The position numbers and the translations under genes were made by a program. The notes under the pieces were generated by a model that was given only the letters and a program-made list of their open reading frames with translations, made no database searches and was not told the DNA's origin. A stretch of 64,000 bases of DNA from Streptomyces sp. HM190 (GTDB taxonomy: Bacteria; Actinomycetota; Actinomycetes; Streptomycetales; Streptomycetaceae): the NCBI RefSeq assembly GCF_009857135.1, contig NZ_CP047318.1, positions 310,001-374,000 of the forward strand, in the 5' to 3' direction. Of the stretch, positions 6,827 through 15,688 are shown in pieces (within the stretch, counting starts at the first letter, position 1; each line of letters begins with the position of its first letter).

Positions 6827-9151
6827 CTACTTCCGCATCACCGCGGGTTCGCGGCGGCGCAGCAGACGGGCGACGAGGACGCCGCAGACCAGGGACAGCA
6901 CGACGAGCATCCCCAGGTCGAGCAGCCACACAGCGGCGGAGTGCGCGAACAGCGGGTCGGACGTGTCGGGGACGATCCGTTCGAGGTCGATCGTGCCGGC
7001 CATGGCGGCGAACGCCCACCGCGAGGGCACCAGCCAGGCCAGTTGTTCGAGGACGATCGTGCCCCGCACGTCGAGCAGCGCGCCGCAGAACACCACCTGG
7101 ATGATCGCGAGGAGCACCAGCAGCGGCATGGTGACCTCTTCCTTGCGGACGAGCGCGGAGACGAGCAGGCCGAGCATCATCGCGGTGAAGGCGAGCAGGG
7201 CCACGGCCACGGTGATCTCGACGAGCGGCGGCAGCAGGACGCCGTCCCCGCCCGGGGCGTTGAGGTCGACGCCGAGGAGGGCCACCAGCGTGAGGACGAC
7301 GGCCTGGAGGACCGTGATGGTGCCGAGGACCACGACCTTGGACATCAGGTACGCGGATCTGGACAGGCCGACGGCGCGTTCCCGTTGGTAGATGACGCGT
7401 TCCTTGACCAGTTCCCGTACCGCGTTGGCCGCGCCGGTCAGGACGCCGCCGACGCACAGGATGAGCAGCGCGTTCATGGCGGTCTCGCGGTCCAGTTCGC
7501 TGCCCGCGAGCGCTCGGGCCATGGCGCCCATGACGAACGGCAGCGCGATCATGATGGCGAGGAAGGTGCGGTCGGCGCTGAGCGCGGCGGCGTACCGCCG
7601 GACCAGTGTGCCGAGCTGGGCGCCCCAGCTCTGCGGCTTGGGCGGCGGCGCCACGTCGACGGGCGCGGCCTCCGGTCGGTACGGCCCGCTCATGGACGCG
7701 GTGACGTACTGGCGGTGGAACGGCGAGTCGCGGTACTCCCCCGCCCAGTCCCGGTCCTGGTCCCGTTCGAACGCCTCGAAGGCCTCGGGCCACTGCCGGA
7801 AGCCGAAGAAGGCGAGGGTGTCGTCCGGCGGGCCGTAGTAGGCGACCTTGCCGCCGGGCGCGAGGACGAGGAGGCGGTCGCAGACGTCGAGGCTGAGGAC
7901 GCTGTGGGTGACGACGATGACGGTGCGGCCGTCGTCGGCGAGGCCGCGCAGCATGTGCATCACCGAGCGGTCCATGCCGGGGTCGAGGCCGGAGGTCGGC
8001 TCGTCGAGGAAGAGCAGGGAGGGTTTCGTCAGCAGTTCCAGGGCGACGCTGACGCGCTTGCGCTGGCCGCCGGAGAGGCTGTGGATAGGCTGCCCGGCGC
8101 GCTGTTCGAGGCCCAGCTCGTGGATCACCTCGTCGACGCGCGCCTGCCGCTCGGCCTTCGCGGTGTCCTGGGGAAAACGCAGTTCGGCGGCATAGGCAAG
8201 GGCTCTGCGCACGGTCAGCTGGGCGTGCAGGATGTCGTCCTGCGGGACGAGGCCGATGCGCTGGCGCAGTTCGGCGTAGTCGCGGTAGAGGTCCCGGCCG
8301 TCGTACAGGACGGTGCCGCTGTCGGCGGGACGCTGACCGGTGAGGGCGTTGAGGAGGGTGGACTTTCCGGCTCCGCTCGGGCCGACGACGGCGAGGAGTC
8401 ATTTCTCGCCGACCGGAAACGTCACCTTGTCGAGCAGTGTCCTGCGGCGGCGGTCGACGGCGACGGTCAGTTCCTGCACGTCGAGGGAGACCTCTCCGGT
8501 GTCGACGTACTCCTGCAACTCGTCCCCGACCAGGCAGAACGCGGAGTGGCCGATACCGACGATGTCACCGGCAGTGACCGGCGCGGTGTCGATGGGGCTG
8601 CCGTTGAGGTAGGTGCCGTTGTGGCTGCCGAGGTCGGCTATCTCAAAGGTGCCGTCGGGGCGGGCCCGCAGTTCGGCGTGCCGGCGGGAGACCACGAGGT
8701 CGTCGATGACGAGGTCGTTGTCGGCGGCGCGGCCGATACGGACGGTGCGCTGCGGCAGGGGGCGGACGCTGGTCGGCCGGCGGAAGGTGCCCGTGGAGGC
8801 GGGCTGGTGGACGCCGGAGGGACGGGAGGGGGCCAGTCCGGCGAGAACGGCTCGTGGCCCGTCCTCGGGGCTGCCGAAGCGGATGACGGTGCCGGGGCCC
8901 ACGTCCCGCTCGCGGACGCGGTGGCCGTCGGCGTAGGTGCCGTTGGTGCTGTTCTCGTCCGCGATGGTCCAGTGGTCGGTGTCCGCCCTGAGCACGGCGT
9001 GGTGCCACGAGACCCGGTCGTCGTCGAGCACGATGTCGCTGAGCGGGTCGCGTCCGACGTGGTACTCGTGGCTCGGGGTCATCACCGTGGAGCCCGACTC
9101 GGTCTCCAGCACGAGTGCGGGCGCAGTCGGTGCGATCGACCGCTCTGCCAT
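6827..9151 (-). pseudogene. FHA-FHA-ABC transporter (Rv1747-like), interrupted by in-frame TGA
   Basis: One frame of 775 codons encodes: FHA domain 1 (about residues 25-95, GRD at 33-35, STNGT), FHA domain 2 (about 137-205, VRIGRAADNDL, SRRHAEL, SHNGTYLNG), then an ABC ATPase (Walker A GPSGAGKST at 257-265, signature LSGGQ at 359-363, Walker B LLFLDEP at 379-385) and an ABC2-type membrane domain of about six helices to the end. Codon 251 is TGA, directly before Walker A; the frame is otherwise clean on both sides and no start codon precedes Walker A, so re-initiation would give a dead ATPase. Homologues usually have Cys or a similar residue here (recollection), so TGC to TGA by one base is the simplest event. 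Domain order matches mycobacterial Rv1747, an FHA-regulated lipid exporter. Confidence 0.85.
8399..8401 (-). other. In-frame TGA within FHA-ABC gene
   Basis: The minus-strand codons read GAG AAA TGA CTC CTC GCC. TGA followed by C is a comparatively leaky stop context. The base that makes the stop is the T at 8399 on the plus strand; G there would give TGC (Cys). Confidence 0.9.
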
Positions 9152-9263
9152 GCCCGAAATTCTACCGATCGGCCCACTTATGCGCCCGATCAGCCAGGGA
9201 GGCGTGCAGGAGGCGGGTCGGCGCGTCACAGGGGCGTCCGGGAGGCCGGGCCGCACGACGAGG

Positions 9264-9674
9264 TCAGGCGGCGGGGGCGGCGATCCGCTGGGCGATCCGC
9301 TGCATGCGCACGGCGTCGACGGACTCGGCGAGCAGCTCGTACTCGGTGGTGTCGTCGTTGGTGGCGATGCGCACCAGGTTCCCGGCGGCCAACTCCTCGG
9401 CGACCAGTCCCTGCTGGACGCCGTCGGCGGACCAGGCGCGCAGCATGCTCGGCACGTCGGGGACGGTGTCGGCCACGGGGACCACGGCGTTGGGCGGGAA
9501 GCTCGGGTTCTCGGGGCGCGGGTCGAGGCGATCGGCGATCCATAACGCGCGGTCGCGCATCCACCAGAGCGCCAGCGCCAGCGTGGGGGCACGGTAGGTC
9601 CCCAGAGGCACTCCGACGCGCTGTCCGCCGCACATCCCGTACGCGGTGACATGGCACAGGAATTCGTCGTGCAC
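9264..9674 (-). CDS. Conserved hypothetical protein, 136 aa
   Basis: Not recognised. The 136-residue sequence begins MHDEFLCHVTAYGMCGG, has a Trp-rich centre (ALALWWMRDRALWIADRL) and an amphipathic C-terminus; no signal peptide or clear membrane helix. GTG 9674 is chosen because GGGGGAG sits six bases before it; the open frame upstream is long but lacks coding character. Codon 44 is TTA (9543-9545), so translation may depend on the bldA tRNA. It is followed, on the same strand, by the FHA-ABC gene after 112 bp, so it could share its promoter, but no overlap links them. Confidence 0.65.
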   Translation of the reverse strand: MHDEFLCHVTAYGMCGGQRVGVPLGTYRAPTLALALWWMRDRALWIADRLDPRPENPSFPPNAVVPVADTVPDVPSMLRAWSADGVQQGLVAEELAAGNLVRIATNDDTTEYELLAESVDAVRMQRIAQRIAAPAA

Positions 9675-10157
9675 CCTCAACTCCCCCGATCGCACCGCCG
9701 TCGGTCGCCGTCCGGCCCCGCTCGCCGTACGGACCCGTTCTCGCCTCACAGACCTGCTGGTCGTGCGCGCCAGGCGACCGGATGTCACGGACGGTGACGT
9801 CATGGACGCGTACGGAGGCCCGCTTTGTTCATGACTCAATCGCCTGTCACTCGAGTATCGCCACTCCTGACGCTCTGTCACCATGTCAATCCAGCCAGTC
9901 TCCTGGCATATGCGAGCGCGTGAATGGCCGAAACGGTACGACGAGCCCTCCGACCGGCGGCTCCCCCGGTGGCGCCGGAGCGCGAGGTTCCTCGGTCGCC
10001 AGGGGGCCGCTCCGGGTCAGGTCCCCGTCCCATACGTACGGCCGGGGCGGAGCGTTCACCGACCACGGCGACAGCGGTCGTGCGATCCGCCGCCGGGCGA
10101 TGAGTTTCTCCGCTCCCGACGGTCTGTGTGGGAGAGACAACGGAAGCGGAGGGCATC
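9675..10157. other. Gene-free stretch between divergent genes
   Basis: About 480 bp with no convincing coding frame. It should hold the promoters of the 136-aa protein (leftward) and the DUF1905 protein (rightward). A TTGACA-like hexamer (9889-9884, minus) has no good -10 at 16-19 bp. I see no RNA gene or strong hairpin. Confidence 0.5.
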
Positions 10158-10436
10158 ATGAGCACACTCGACAAGCAGTTCACGGCCGAGCTGAGGAAGA
10201 GTCCCGCGAAGGGCGGCTGGACGTATCTCGTCTGGCCGGAGTCCGTCGCGTTCTTCGGCACGCGCGGACTGGTCAAGGTCCGCGGCACGATCGACGGCCA
10301 CCCGTTCCGCAGCTCCTTCATGGCGCTCGGCGACGGCACCCACAAGCTGCCCGTGAAGGGCGACCTCCGCAGGGCCATCGGGAAGGAGGCGGGCGAGTCG
10401 GTGACCGTCCATCTGGAGGAACGCGTCGACTCCTAG
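10158..10436 (+). CDS. DUF1905 domain protein
   Basis: A 92-residue single-domain protein of the DUF1905 family: [18 protein letters not shown] near the start, then [22 protein letters not shown] and [19 protein letters not shown], ending VTVHLEER. The fold is a small beta barrel found alone or fused to YdeI-like domains; no biochemical role is established. ATG 10158 follows GCGGAGGG by five bases. It stands alone, convergent with the aldo/keto reductase. Confidence 0.8.
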   Translation: MSTLDKQFTAELRKSPAKGGWTYLVWPESVAFFGTRGLVKVRGTIDGHPFRSSFMALGDGTHKLPVKGDLRRAIGKEAGESVTVHLEERVDS

Positions 10437-10491
10437 CACCGCCCCCGCCCCGGCGGCTGGGAGGTGAGGGCTGGGCGGCTGGGGCTGGGGG

Positions 10492-11490
10492 CTAGAGCTT
10501 GCCCTCGACGATCGCGTCGATACGGGCCAGCTCGTCGGCCTCGAAGTCGAGGTTGCGGATCGCGCCGACGCTGTCCTCGATCTGGCGGGCGCTGCTCGCG
10601 CCGACCAGCGCGGAGGTCACCCGGCCGCCGCGCAGCACCCAGGCGAGGGCGAGCTGGGTCAGCGACTGGCCGCGCGACTTGGCGACCTCGTCCAGGGCGC
10701 GCAGCCGGCCGACCAGGTCCTCGGTGACGGCGTCGGAGTTCAGGAACGGGCTGTCGCTCGCGGCCCGCGAGTCCTCCGGGATGCCGTCGAGGTAGCGGCC
10801 GGTCAGCAGTCCCTGCTCCAGCGGGGAGAACACGATGGAGCCGACCTGCAGCTCGTCGAGCGCGTCGAGCAGGCCCTCGCTCTCGGGGCGCCGGTCGAGC
10901 ATCGAGTAGCGAGGTTGGTGGATGAGGAGCGGGGTGCCCAGCTCGCCCAGGATGCGGGCGGCCTCACGGGTCTGCTCGGCCGAGTAGTTGGAGACGCCGA
11001 CGTACAGCGCCTTGCCCTGCTGCACCGCCGAGTGCAGGGCGCCCATCGTCTCCTCCAGCGGCGTGTCCGGGTCGGGACGGTGGGAGTAGAAGATGTCGAC
11101 GTAGTCGACACCCATGCGCTTCAGGCTCTGGTCGAGCGAGGACAGCAGGTACTTGCGGGAGCCCCACTCGCCGTACGGGCCGGGCCACATCAGATAGCCC
11201 GCCTTGGTGGAGATGATCAGCTCGTCGCGGTAGGGGGCGAAGTCGGCCCTGAGGGCCTCGCCGAACGCGGACTCGGCGGCGCCGGGCGGCGGACCGTAGT
11301 TGTTGGCCAGGTCGAAGTGGGTGACACCCAGGTCGAAGGCGCGGCGCAGGATGCCGCGCTGCGTCTCGACGGACCGGTCGGGGCCGAAGTTGTGCCACAG
11401 GCCGAGTGAGAGCGCCGGCAGTCTCAGACCGCTGCGTCCGGTGCGCCGGTAGGGCATGTCCGCGTAACGGTCGTGGTGTGCGGTGTACAA
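10492..11490 (-). CDS. Aldo/keto reductase, YghZ/AKR14-like
   Basis: A 332-residue NADPH-dependent reductase of the TIM-barrel AKR superfamily. Catalytic tetrad positions are visible: Asp and Tyr in THFDLANNYG, Lys in IISTKAGY, His in FYSHRPDPDTP. The motif following, SNYSAEQTREA, and the C-terminal cofactor segment VTSALVGASSARQIEDS fit the YghZ/Kv-beta-like group, whose members reduce small aldehydes such as methylglyoxal. TTG 11490 is taken as start because AGGAG precedes it by five bases; an ATG 33 bases further in is possible. It is transcribed divergently from a LysR gene, which probably controls it. Confidence 0.88.
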   Translation of the reverse strand: MYTAHHDRYADMPYRRTGRSGLRLPALSLGLWHNFGPDRSVETQRGILRRAFDLGVTHFDLANNYGPPPGAAESAFGEALRADFAPYRDELIISTKAGYLMWPGPYGEWGSRKYLLSSLDQSLKRMGVDYVDIFYSHRPDPDTPLEETMGALHSAVQQGKALYVGVSNYSAEQTREAARILGELGTPLLIHQPRYSMLDRRPESEGLLDALDELQVGSIVFSPLEQGLLTGRYLDGIPEDSRAASDSPFLNSDAVTEDLVGRLRALDEVAKSRGQSLTQLALAWVLRGGRVTSALVGASSARQIEDSVGAIRNLDFEADELARIDAIVEGKL

Positions 11491-11580
11491 CGCGACTCCT
11501 GAGAGGTTGGCACGGTGGGTCCGGGTTCCCTGAGAACCGGTGCCCACTCTTTCGCGACCTGGGGCATTGGTCCAACAGAA

Positions 11581-11596
11581 GAATCCGATGGGATTC
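11581..11596. promoter_or_regulatory. Inverted repeat upstream of LysR gene
   Basis: GAATCC-GATG-GGATTC is a perfect 6-bp inverted repeat in the 126-bp region between the divergent aldo/keto reductase and LysR genes, 20 bp before the LysR start. It is the best candidate for the LysR-regulator operator. Confidence 0.5.
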
Positions 11597-11616
11597 AGCG
11601 CTTACGCTTCTCAGTC

Positions 11617-12507
11617 ATGGAGCTCCGTCATCTGCAGCACTTCGTCGCCGTCGCCGAGGAGGAACACTTCACCCGGGCGGCCGAGCGTCTGCTGGTCTCG
11701 CAGTCCGGTCTGTCCGCGTCCATCCGATCGCTGGAACGGGAGCTGCAGACGCCGCTGTTCGTGCGGACGACGCGCCGGGTGACGCTCACCCCGGCCGGCC
11801 GGGCGCTGCGGACGGAGGCGGAGCGGATCCTCGCGCAGGTGCGCTCGGCGCACGAGGCGGTGGCCGCGGTGCAGGGTGTCCTGCGCGGCATGCTGGCGCT
11901 CGGGTCGGAGCAGTGCATCGCCGGGGTGCACGTGGCGGGGCTGCTCGCCGCGTTCCGGCGACGGCACCCGGACGTGGAGATCTGCCTGCGGCAGGCCGGT
12001 TCGGGCGCCCTCGCGGACGAGGTCGCGAGCGGGCGGCTGGACCTGGCCTTCGCGGTGCGGACCGCGCAGGAGGACACCGACCAGCTGCGGGTCGTCCCGC
12101 TGACCGGTGAGCCGATGACGGTGCTGTGCCATCCCAGCCACCGTCTGGCGGCCGCAGGCGCCGCCGTGACGCCCGAGGAACTCGGCGGTGAGGTCTTCGT
12201 CGACTTCCACCCGGACTGGGGACCGCGCCGCACGACCGACGCCGTCTTCGCCTCCGCGGGCGTCCGCAGGACGGTGCCGCTGGAGGTCAACGACGTGCAC
12301 AGCCTCCTCGACCTGGTCGACGAGAACCTCGGCATCGCGGTCGTGCCGCGCCACTTCCGGCACAAGCGCGCGTCGCTGACCGCCGTCCCCGTGAAGGGCA
12401 CCGGCGACACCGTGTACGAGACGGTCGCCCTGCTGCCGCCCCCGCAGGCCATGAGCCCGGCGGCACGGGCCCTGCTGGGGCTGCTGGAACCGCAGATCGA
12501 CGGCTGA
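11617..12507 (+). CDS. LysR-family transcriptional regulator
   Basis: A 296-residue LysR-type protein of normal length. The N-terminal winged helix is typical: MELRHLQHFVAVAEEEHFTR, AAERLLVSQSGLSASIRSLE, then LFVRTTRRVTLTPAGRALR. The rest is the periplasmic-binding-like effector domain starting at LALGSEQCIAGVH. Divergent arrangement with the aldo/keto reductase suggests it activates that gene in response to a small molecule. ATG 11617 is the first codon giving the canonical N-terminus. Confidence 0.9.
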   Translation: MELRHLQHFVAVAEEEHFTRAAERLLVSQSGLSASIRSLERELQTPLFVRTTRRVTLTPAGRALRTEAERILAQVRSAHEAVAAVQGVLRGMLALGSEQCIAGVHVAGLLAAFRRRHPDVEICLRQAGSGALADEVASGRLDLAFAVRTAQEDTDQLRVVPLTGEPMTVLCHPSHRLAAAGAAVTPEELGGEVFVDFHPDWGPRRTTDAVFASAGVRRTVPLEVNDVHSLLDLVDENLGIAVVPRHFRHKRASLTAVPVKGTGDTVYETVALLPPPQAMSPAARALLGLLEPQIDG

Positions 12508-12531
12508 GCGGAGCGGTTCCACTGGGCCCAG

Positions 12532-12606
12532 ATGGGCGACTTCAGGAGCGCGCCGGTCAAGGCGTTCAAGAAGAAGACGACCACGGCCGTGCACAAGCTC
12601 CACTGA
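12532..12606 (+). CDS. Possible 24-aa small ORF or gene remnant
   Basis: Directly after the LysR stop and in the same frame, 25 codons run from ATG 12532 to TGA 12606; every third base is G or C. The peptide (MGDFRSAPVKAFKKKTTTAV and five more residues) is basic. No ribosome site is evident, and eight coding-like codons precede the ATG, so it may instead be the tail of a lost gene. Confidence 0.3.
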   Translation: MGDFRSAPVKAFKKKTTTAVHKLH

Positions 12607-12685
12607 GCCCACGGCCGCCCACCGGCACCACTGACCACACGACCATACGACCACGCACAGCAGAACTGAAAACCGGGGAACACAC

Positions 12686-13150
12686 GTGAACGGCACGCGC
12701 ACCATCCGCCGCGCCGCACTGGCCGCGAGCCTCGCCCTGGCGCTCGGCCTCGGCGTGACGGCCACGGCGTCCGCCGGCGGTCCGCGCACCGTCAGCGGCA
12801 AGCCGTCCGACGCGGTGACCCGTATCGCCGACTTCTACGGGGCCTACATCGACGCGCAGAGCGGCCCGGCGAACGGCGGCAGGCTCGCCGAGGAGCTGCG
12901 GAAGTACTACCTGACGGCCGATCTGCGCACGCAGCTCAAGACATGGGAGGCGAAGAACCACGCGGACGGCGTCCTGCGCGCCCAGAACGTGCCCGTGTCG
13001 TGGAAGGTCACCGACAACGGCACCGCGAACCACACGGAGGCCGGGATCACCTTCACCTGGGGCGACGGCACGAAGACCAGGCTCGTCGTAGACATGACCC
13101 GCGGCTACAAGATCTTCCACATCGGCACGAAGGGCGCGTCCGGCAGCTGA
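12686..13150 (+). CDS. Secreted hypothetical protein
   Basis: A 154-residue protein with a Sec signal peptide: basic RTIRR, hydrophobic AALAASLALALGLGV, cleavage near ASA-GG. The mature part of about 125 residues (ITFTWGDGTKTRLVVDMTRG) looks like a small alpha/beta domain similar in flavour to SnoaL/NTF2-type secreted proteins, but I cannot assign it. GTG 12686 is followed by a strong signal sequence; the upstream GGGGAA is a weak ribosome site. Confidence 0.75.
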   Translation: MNGTRTIRRAALAASLALALGLGVTATASAGGPRTVSGKPSDAVTRIADFYGAYIDAQSGPANGGRLAEELRKYYLTADLRTQLKTWEAKNHADGVLRAQNVPVSWKVTDNGTANHTEAGITFTWGDGTKTRLVVDMTRGYKIFHIGTKGASGS

Positions 13151-13263
13151 CGGACGCGCCACACGCAGGGCTCACCCGGGGCTCACGCGAGGCGCACACG
13201 GGGCGGCGCGGACAGGGTGCGGGGGGCGGTGCGAGGGCCGCGCCGATGGCCGATGGTGGACGT

Positions 13264-13779
13264 ATGGATGTGAAGGACGTTCTCATCGACGCGTTCGGCC
13301 GGATCAAGGAGGAGGTCCACGCCGCGGTGGAGGGACTCACCGCCGAGGATCTCCGGGCCCGCCCCGCACCCGGCGCCAACTCCGTCGCCTGGCTGGTGTG
13401 GCACCTCACCCGGATCCAGGACGACCATGTCGCCGACGTCGCCGGACTCGACCAGGTCTGGCTGTCACAGGGCTGGGAGAAGCGGTTCGGACTGGGGCTG
13501 CCGCGCCACGACACGGGCTACGGGCACGGCGCGGCGCAGGTCGAGCGGGTACGGGTCGATTCCGCCGGCCTGCTGAGCGGGTACTACGACGCCGTGCACG
13601 ACCAGACCCTCGGGTACGTGCGCGGGCTGACCGGCGCACAGCTCGGCCGCGTCGTGGACGAGCGCTGGGATCCGCCGGTCAGCCTGGGGGTCCGCCTGGT
13701 GAGCGTCCTGGCCGACGATCTTCAGCATGTCGGCCAGGCCGCCTACGTACGGGGGCTGGTTCAGCGCGCGGACGCGTAG
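13264..13779 (+). CDS. DinB/DUF664-family protein
   Basis: A 171-residue four-helix-bundle protein of the DinB/YfiT (DUF664) superfamily, related to mycothiol-dependent maleylpyruvate isomerase. The metal-site histidines expected in this group are visible in [13 protein letters not shown] and in the C-terminal [16 protein letters not shown]. In actinobacteria such proteins act as mycothiol S-transferases or hydrolases; the substrate is unknown here. ATG 13264 is used. The 3' end overlaps the convergent adenosine deaminase by 19 bp. Confidence 0.8.
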   Translation: MDVKDVLIDAFGRIKEEVHAAVEGLTAEDLRARPAPGANSVAWLVWHLTRIQDDHVADVAGLDQVWLSQGWEKRFGLGLPRHDTGYGHGAAQVERVRVDSAGLLSGYYDAVHDQTLGYVRGLTGAQLGRVVDERWDPPVSLGVRLVSVLADDLQHVGQAAYVRGLVQRADA

Positions 13780-14831
13780 CCCGGCAGCACGACGTCACGG
13801 ATCAGGGCGTTCCGCTCGTCGAACGGGATGAACGCGCTCTTGAGGGCGTTGACGGTGACGGTGCGCAGGTCGTCGAGGGTCCAGCCCGCCTCCTCGACGA
13901 GCAGGCCCATCTCCCGGGTCATCGTCGTCCCGGACACCAGACGGTTGTCGGTGTTCAGGGTGACGCGGAAGCCGAGGTCCTTCAGGGCCGTGACGGGGTG
14001 CTCCGCGATGGAGGTGGCCGCGCCGGTCTGGAGGTTGGAGGTGGGGCACATCTCCAGGGCGACCCGGCGGTCGCGGACCCAGGAGGCGAGGCGGCCCAGC
14101 TTGCCGTCGACGATGTCCTCGGTGATCCGGACGCCGTGGCCGATGCGCTGGGCGCCGCACACCTGGAGCGCCTGGTGGATGCTGGGCAGACCGTGGGCCT
14201 CACCGGCATGGATCGTGAAGGGGACGCTCTCGCGGCGCAGGTGCTCGAAGGCGGCCAGGTGGTCGGCGGGCGGGAAACCGTCCTCGGCGCCCGCGATGTC
14301 GAAGCCGACGACACCGGCGTCCCGGAAGGCGACGGCCAGGTCGGCGGCCTCACGGACCCGGTCGAACATGCGCATCCCGCACAGCAGCGTGCCGACGCGG
14401 ACCGGAGTGCCCTGGGCCGCCGCCTTCGCCATGCCGGCGGCGAGGCCCTCCTGCACGGTCTCCACGACCTCGGCCAGGGTCAGCCCGCCCCTGGTGTTCA
14501 GCTCGGGGGCGTAGCGGACCTCGCCGTAGACGACCCCGTCGGCGGCCAGGTCGAGCACGTACTCCTCGGCGGCGCGCAGCAGGCCCTCACGGGTCTGGAG
14601 CACGGCGAGGGTGTGCTCGAAGGTGGCTATGTACCGCACGAGGTCACCGGAGTTGGCCGCCTCGTAGAACCAGGCGGCGAGGCCCTCCGGGTCGGTCTCG
14701 GGAAGGGTGTGGCCGACCTCCGCGGCGAGCTCGACGAGGCTGGCGGGGCGCAGACCGCCGTCGAGGTGGTCGTGCAGGACGACCTTGGGGAGGCGGCGGA
14801 TGGTGTCGGCGTCGATGCGGGGCGCGGTCAT
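13761..14831 (-). CDS. add: Adenosine deaminase
   Basis: A 356-residue purine deaminase converting adenosine (or deoxyadenosine) to inosine in nucleoside salvage. Zinc and catalytic motifs are in order: [11 protein letters not shown] with HxH at residues 20-22, the central [21 protein letters not shown], and [12 protein letters not shown] near the C-terminus. The usual bacterial NTDDP is NTDNR here, as in other Streptomyces paralogues. ATG 14831 gives the standard N-terminus. It lies downstream of a glyoxalase-fold gene on the same strand with a 95-bp gap. Streptomyces often carry several add copies; which one this is cannot be told. Confidence 0.9.
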   Translation of the reverse strand: MTAPRIDADTIRRLPKVVLHDHLDGGLRPASLVELAAEVGHTLPETDPEGLAAWFYEAANSGDLVRYIATFEHTLAVLQTREGLLRAAEEYVLDLAADGVVYGEVRYAPELNTRGGLTLAEVVETVQEGLAAGMAKAAAQGTPVRVGTLLCGMRMFDRVREAADLAVAFRDAGVVGFDIAGAEDGFPPADHLAAFEHLRRESVPFTIHAGEAHGLPSIHQALQVCGAQRIGHGVRITEDIVDGKLGRLASWVRDRRVALEMCPTSNLQTGAATSIAEHPVTALKDLGFRVTLNTDNRLVSGTTMTREMGLLVEEAGWTLDDLRTVTVNALKSAFIPFDERNALIRDVVLPGYASAR

Positions 14832-14926
14832 GGCGTTCGTTCCTCGGCAGGTGGTGCGATGGGTGTGCGGCGCGCGAGCGCCGGCCGGACCGGGGCGGCC
14901 CGGCAGACGGCTCGGTGGGTGGCCGC

Positions 14927-15322
14927 TCAGTCGGCGGCGGGCTGGAGGAGGTCCCAGCGGTTTCCGTACAGGTCCTCGAAGACGGCGACCGAGCCGTACG
15001 GCTCGTGCCGCGGCTCCTCCAAGAACCTGACGCCCGAGGCCAGCATCCGGGCGTGGTCGCGGGCGAAGTCGTCGGTGTGGAGGAAGAAGCCCACGCGTCC
15101 GCCGGTCTGGTCGCCGATCCGGCCGCGCTGCGCCTCGTCCTTGGCACTGGCGAGCAACAGTCCGGTGCCCGCGCCCCCGGTGCCCGGCTCGACGACGACC
15201 CAGCGGCTGCCGTCGGGCCTCGGGGCGTCCTCGGCGAGCCGGAAGCCGAGCGCCTCGGTGTAGAAGCGGATCGCCTCGTCGTAGTCGTCGACCACGAGGG
15301 TGACCAGGGCGACGCGTCTCAT
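14927..15322 (-). CDS. VOC (glyoxalase/bleomycin-resistance fold) protein
   Basis: A 131-residue vicinal-oxygen-chelate protein with two beta-alpha-beta3 halves: [20 protein letters not shown] at the start and [18 protein letters not shown] later, ending [19 protein letters not shown]. The metal-ligand Glu of the second half (AVFED region) is present. Such proteins include lyases, dioxygenases and antibiotic-binding proteins; sequence alone does not choose among them. It is probably expressed with, or just ahead of, the adenosine deaminase. Confidence 0.85.
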   Translation of the reverse strand: MRRVALVTLVVDDYDEAIRFYTEALGFRLAEDAPRPDGSRWVVVEPGTGGAGTGLLLASAKDEAQRGRIGDQTGGRVGFFLHTDDFARDHARMLASGVRFLEEPRHEPYGSVAVFEDLYGNRWDLLQPAAD

Positions 15323-15557
15323 CGGAGGGCCTCTCGGGTGGGGCGCGGTTCACGCGCGGGGCGGTGCGGGGATCTCCCCAGGGCTCGCTCGGGGTTCCCG
15401 GGAGGTTATACGTAACACCTACCGTGCGGCAAATGCCGGTCCCCGGGAGCGGGGGGAAGGGGGCGACAGCGGGCACCGGCCAGGGCACGCGAGGCACGGC
15501 GGGGGTCTTCGCCGTGGTGTTGCCCAGCCCTCGGTGCGGATGCCCGGGGAACCGCGA

Positions 15558-15583
15558 AGGCCCCCTGCCGGTGCAGGGGGCCT
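15558..15583. terminator. Stem-loop terminator
   Basis: AGGCCCCCTG pairs with CAGGGGGCCT around a six-base loop (CCGGTG). It lies about 105 bp beyond the stop of the leftward 434-aa gene and should end that transcript. Confidence 0.65.
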
Positions 15584-15631
15584 CGGTGCCGGCGGGTCCG
15601 GCGGGGCCGACGGTGGTGAGGGCAGGGTGCG

Positions 15632-15686
15632 GGGGCCGGTGATGGTCGGGGCCGGGGTGCCGGGGCCGGTGATGGTCGGGGCCGGG
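15632..15686. repeat. 25-bp direct duplication, 30-bp period
   Basis: The 25-base unit starting GGGGCCGGTGATGGTCGGGG occurs at 15632-15656 and again, identical, at 15662-15686, immediately beyond the stop of the leftward 434-aa gene. It looks like a recent slippage duplication. Confidence 0.85.
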
Positions 15687-15688
15687 AA

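Larger units (their letters stand above)
15323..15688. other. Gene-free stretch with terminator and duplication
   Basis: About 365 bp without a gene. It contains the promoter region of the VOC gene (AT-rich GGTTATACGTAACACC near 15405-15420), a strong hairpin (15558-15583) and a 25-bp direct duplication (15632-15686). Confidence 0.6.

Noticed and set aside
6743..9649. 968-codon plus-strand open frame over the FHA-ABC gene
   Set aside because: Antisense shadow; the minus-strand frame carries all FHA and ABC motifs.
9854..9889. Sigma-70-type promoter with TTGACA at 9889
   Set aside because: The nearest -10-like hexamer (GATACT) lies 24 bp away, too far.
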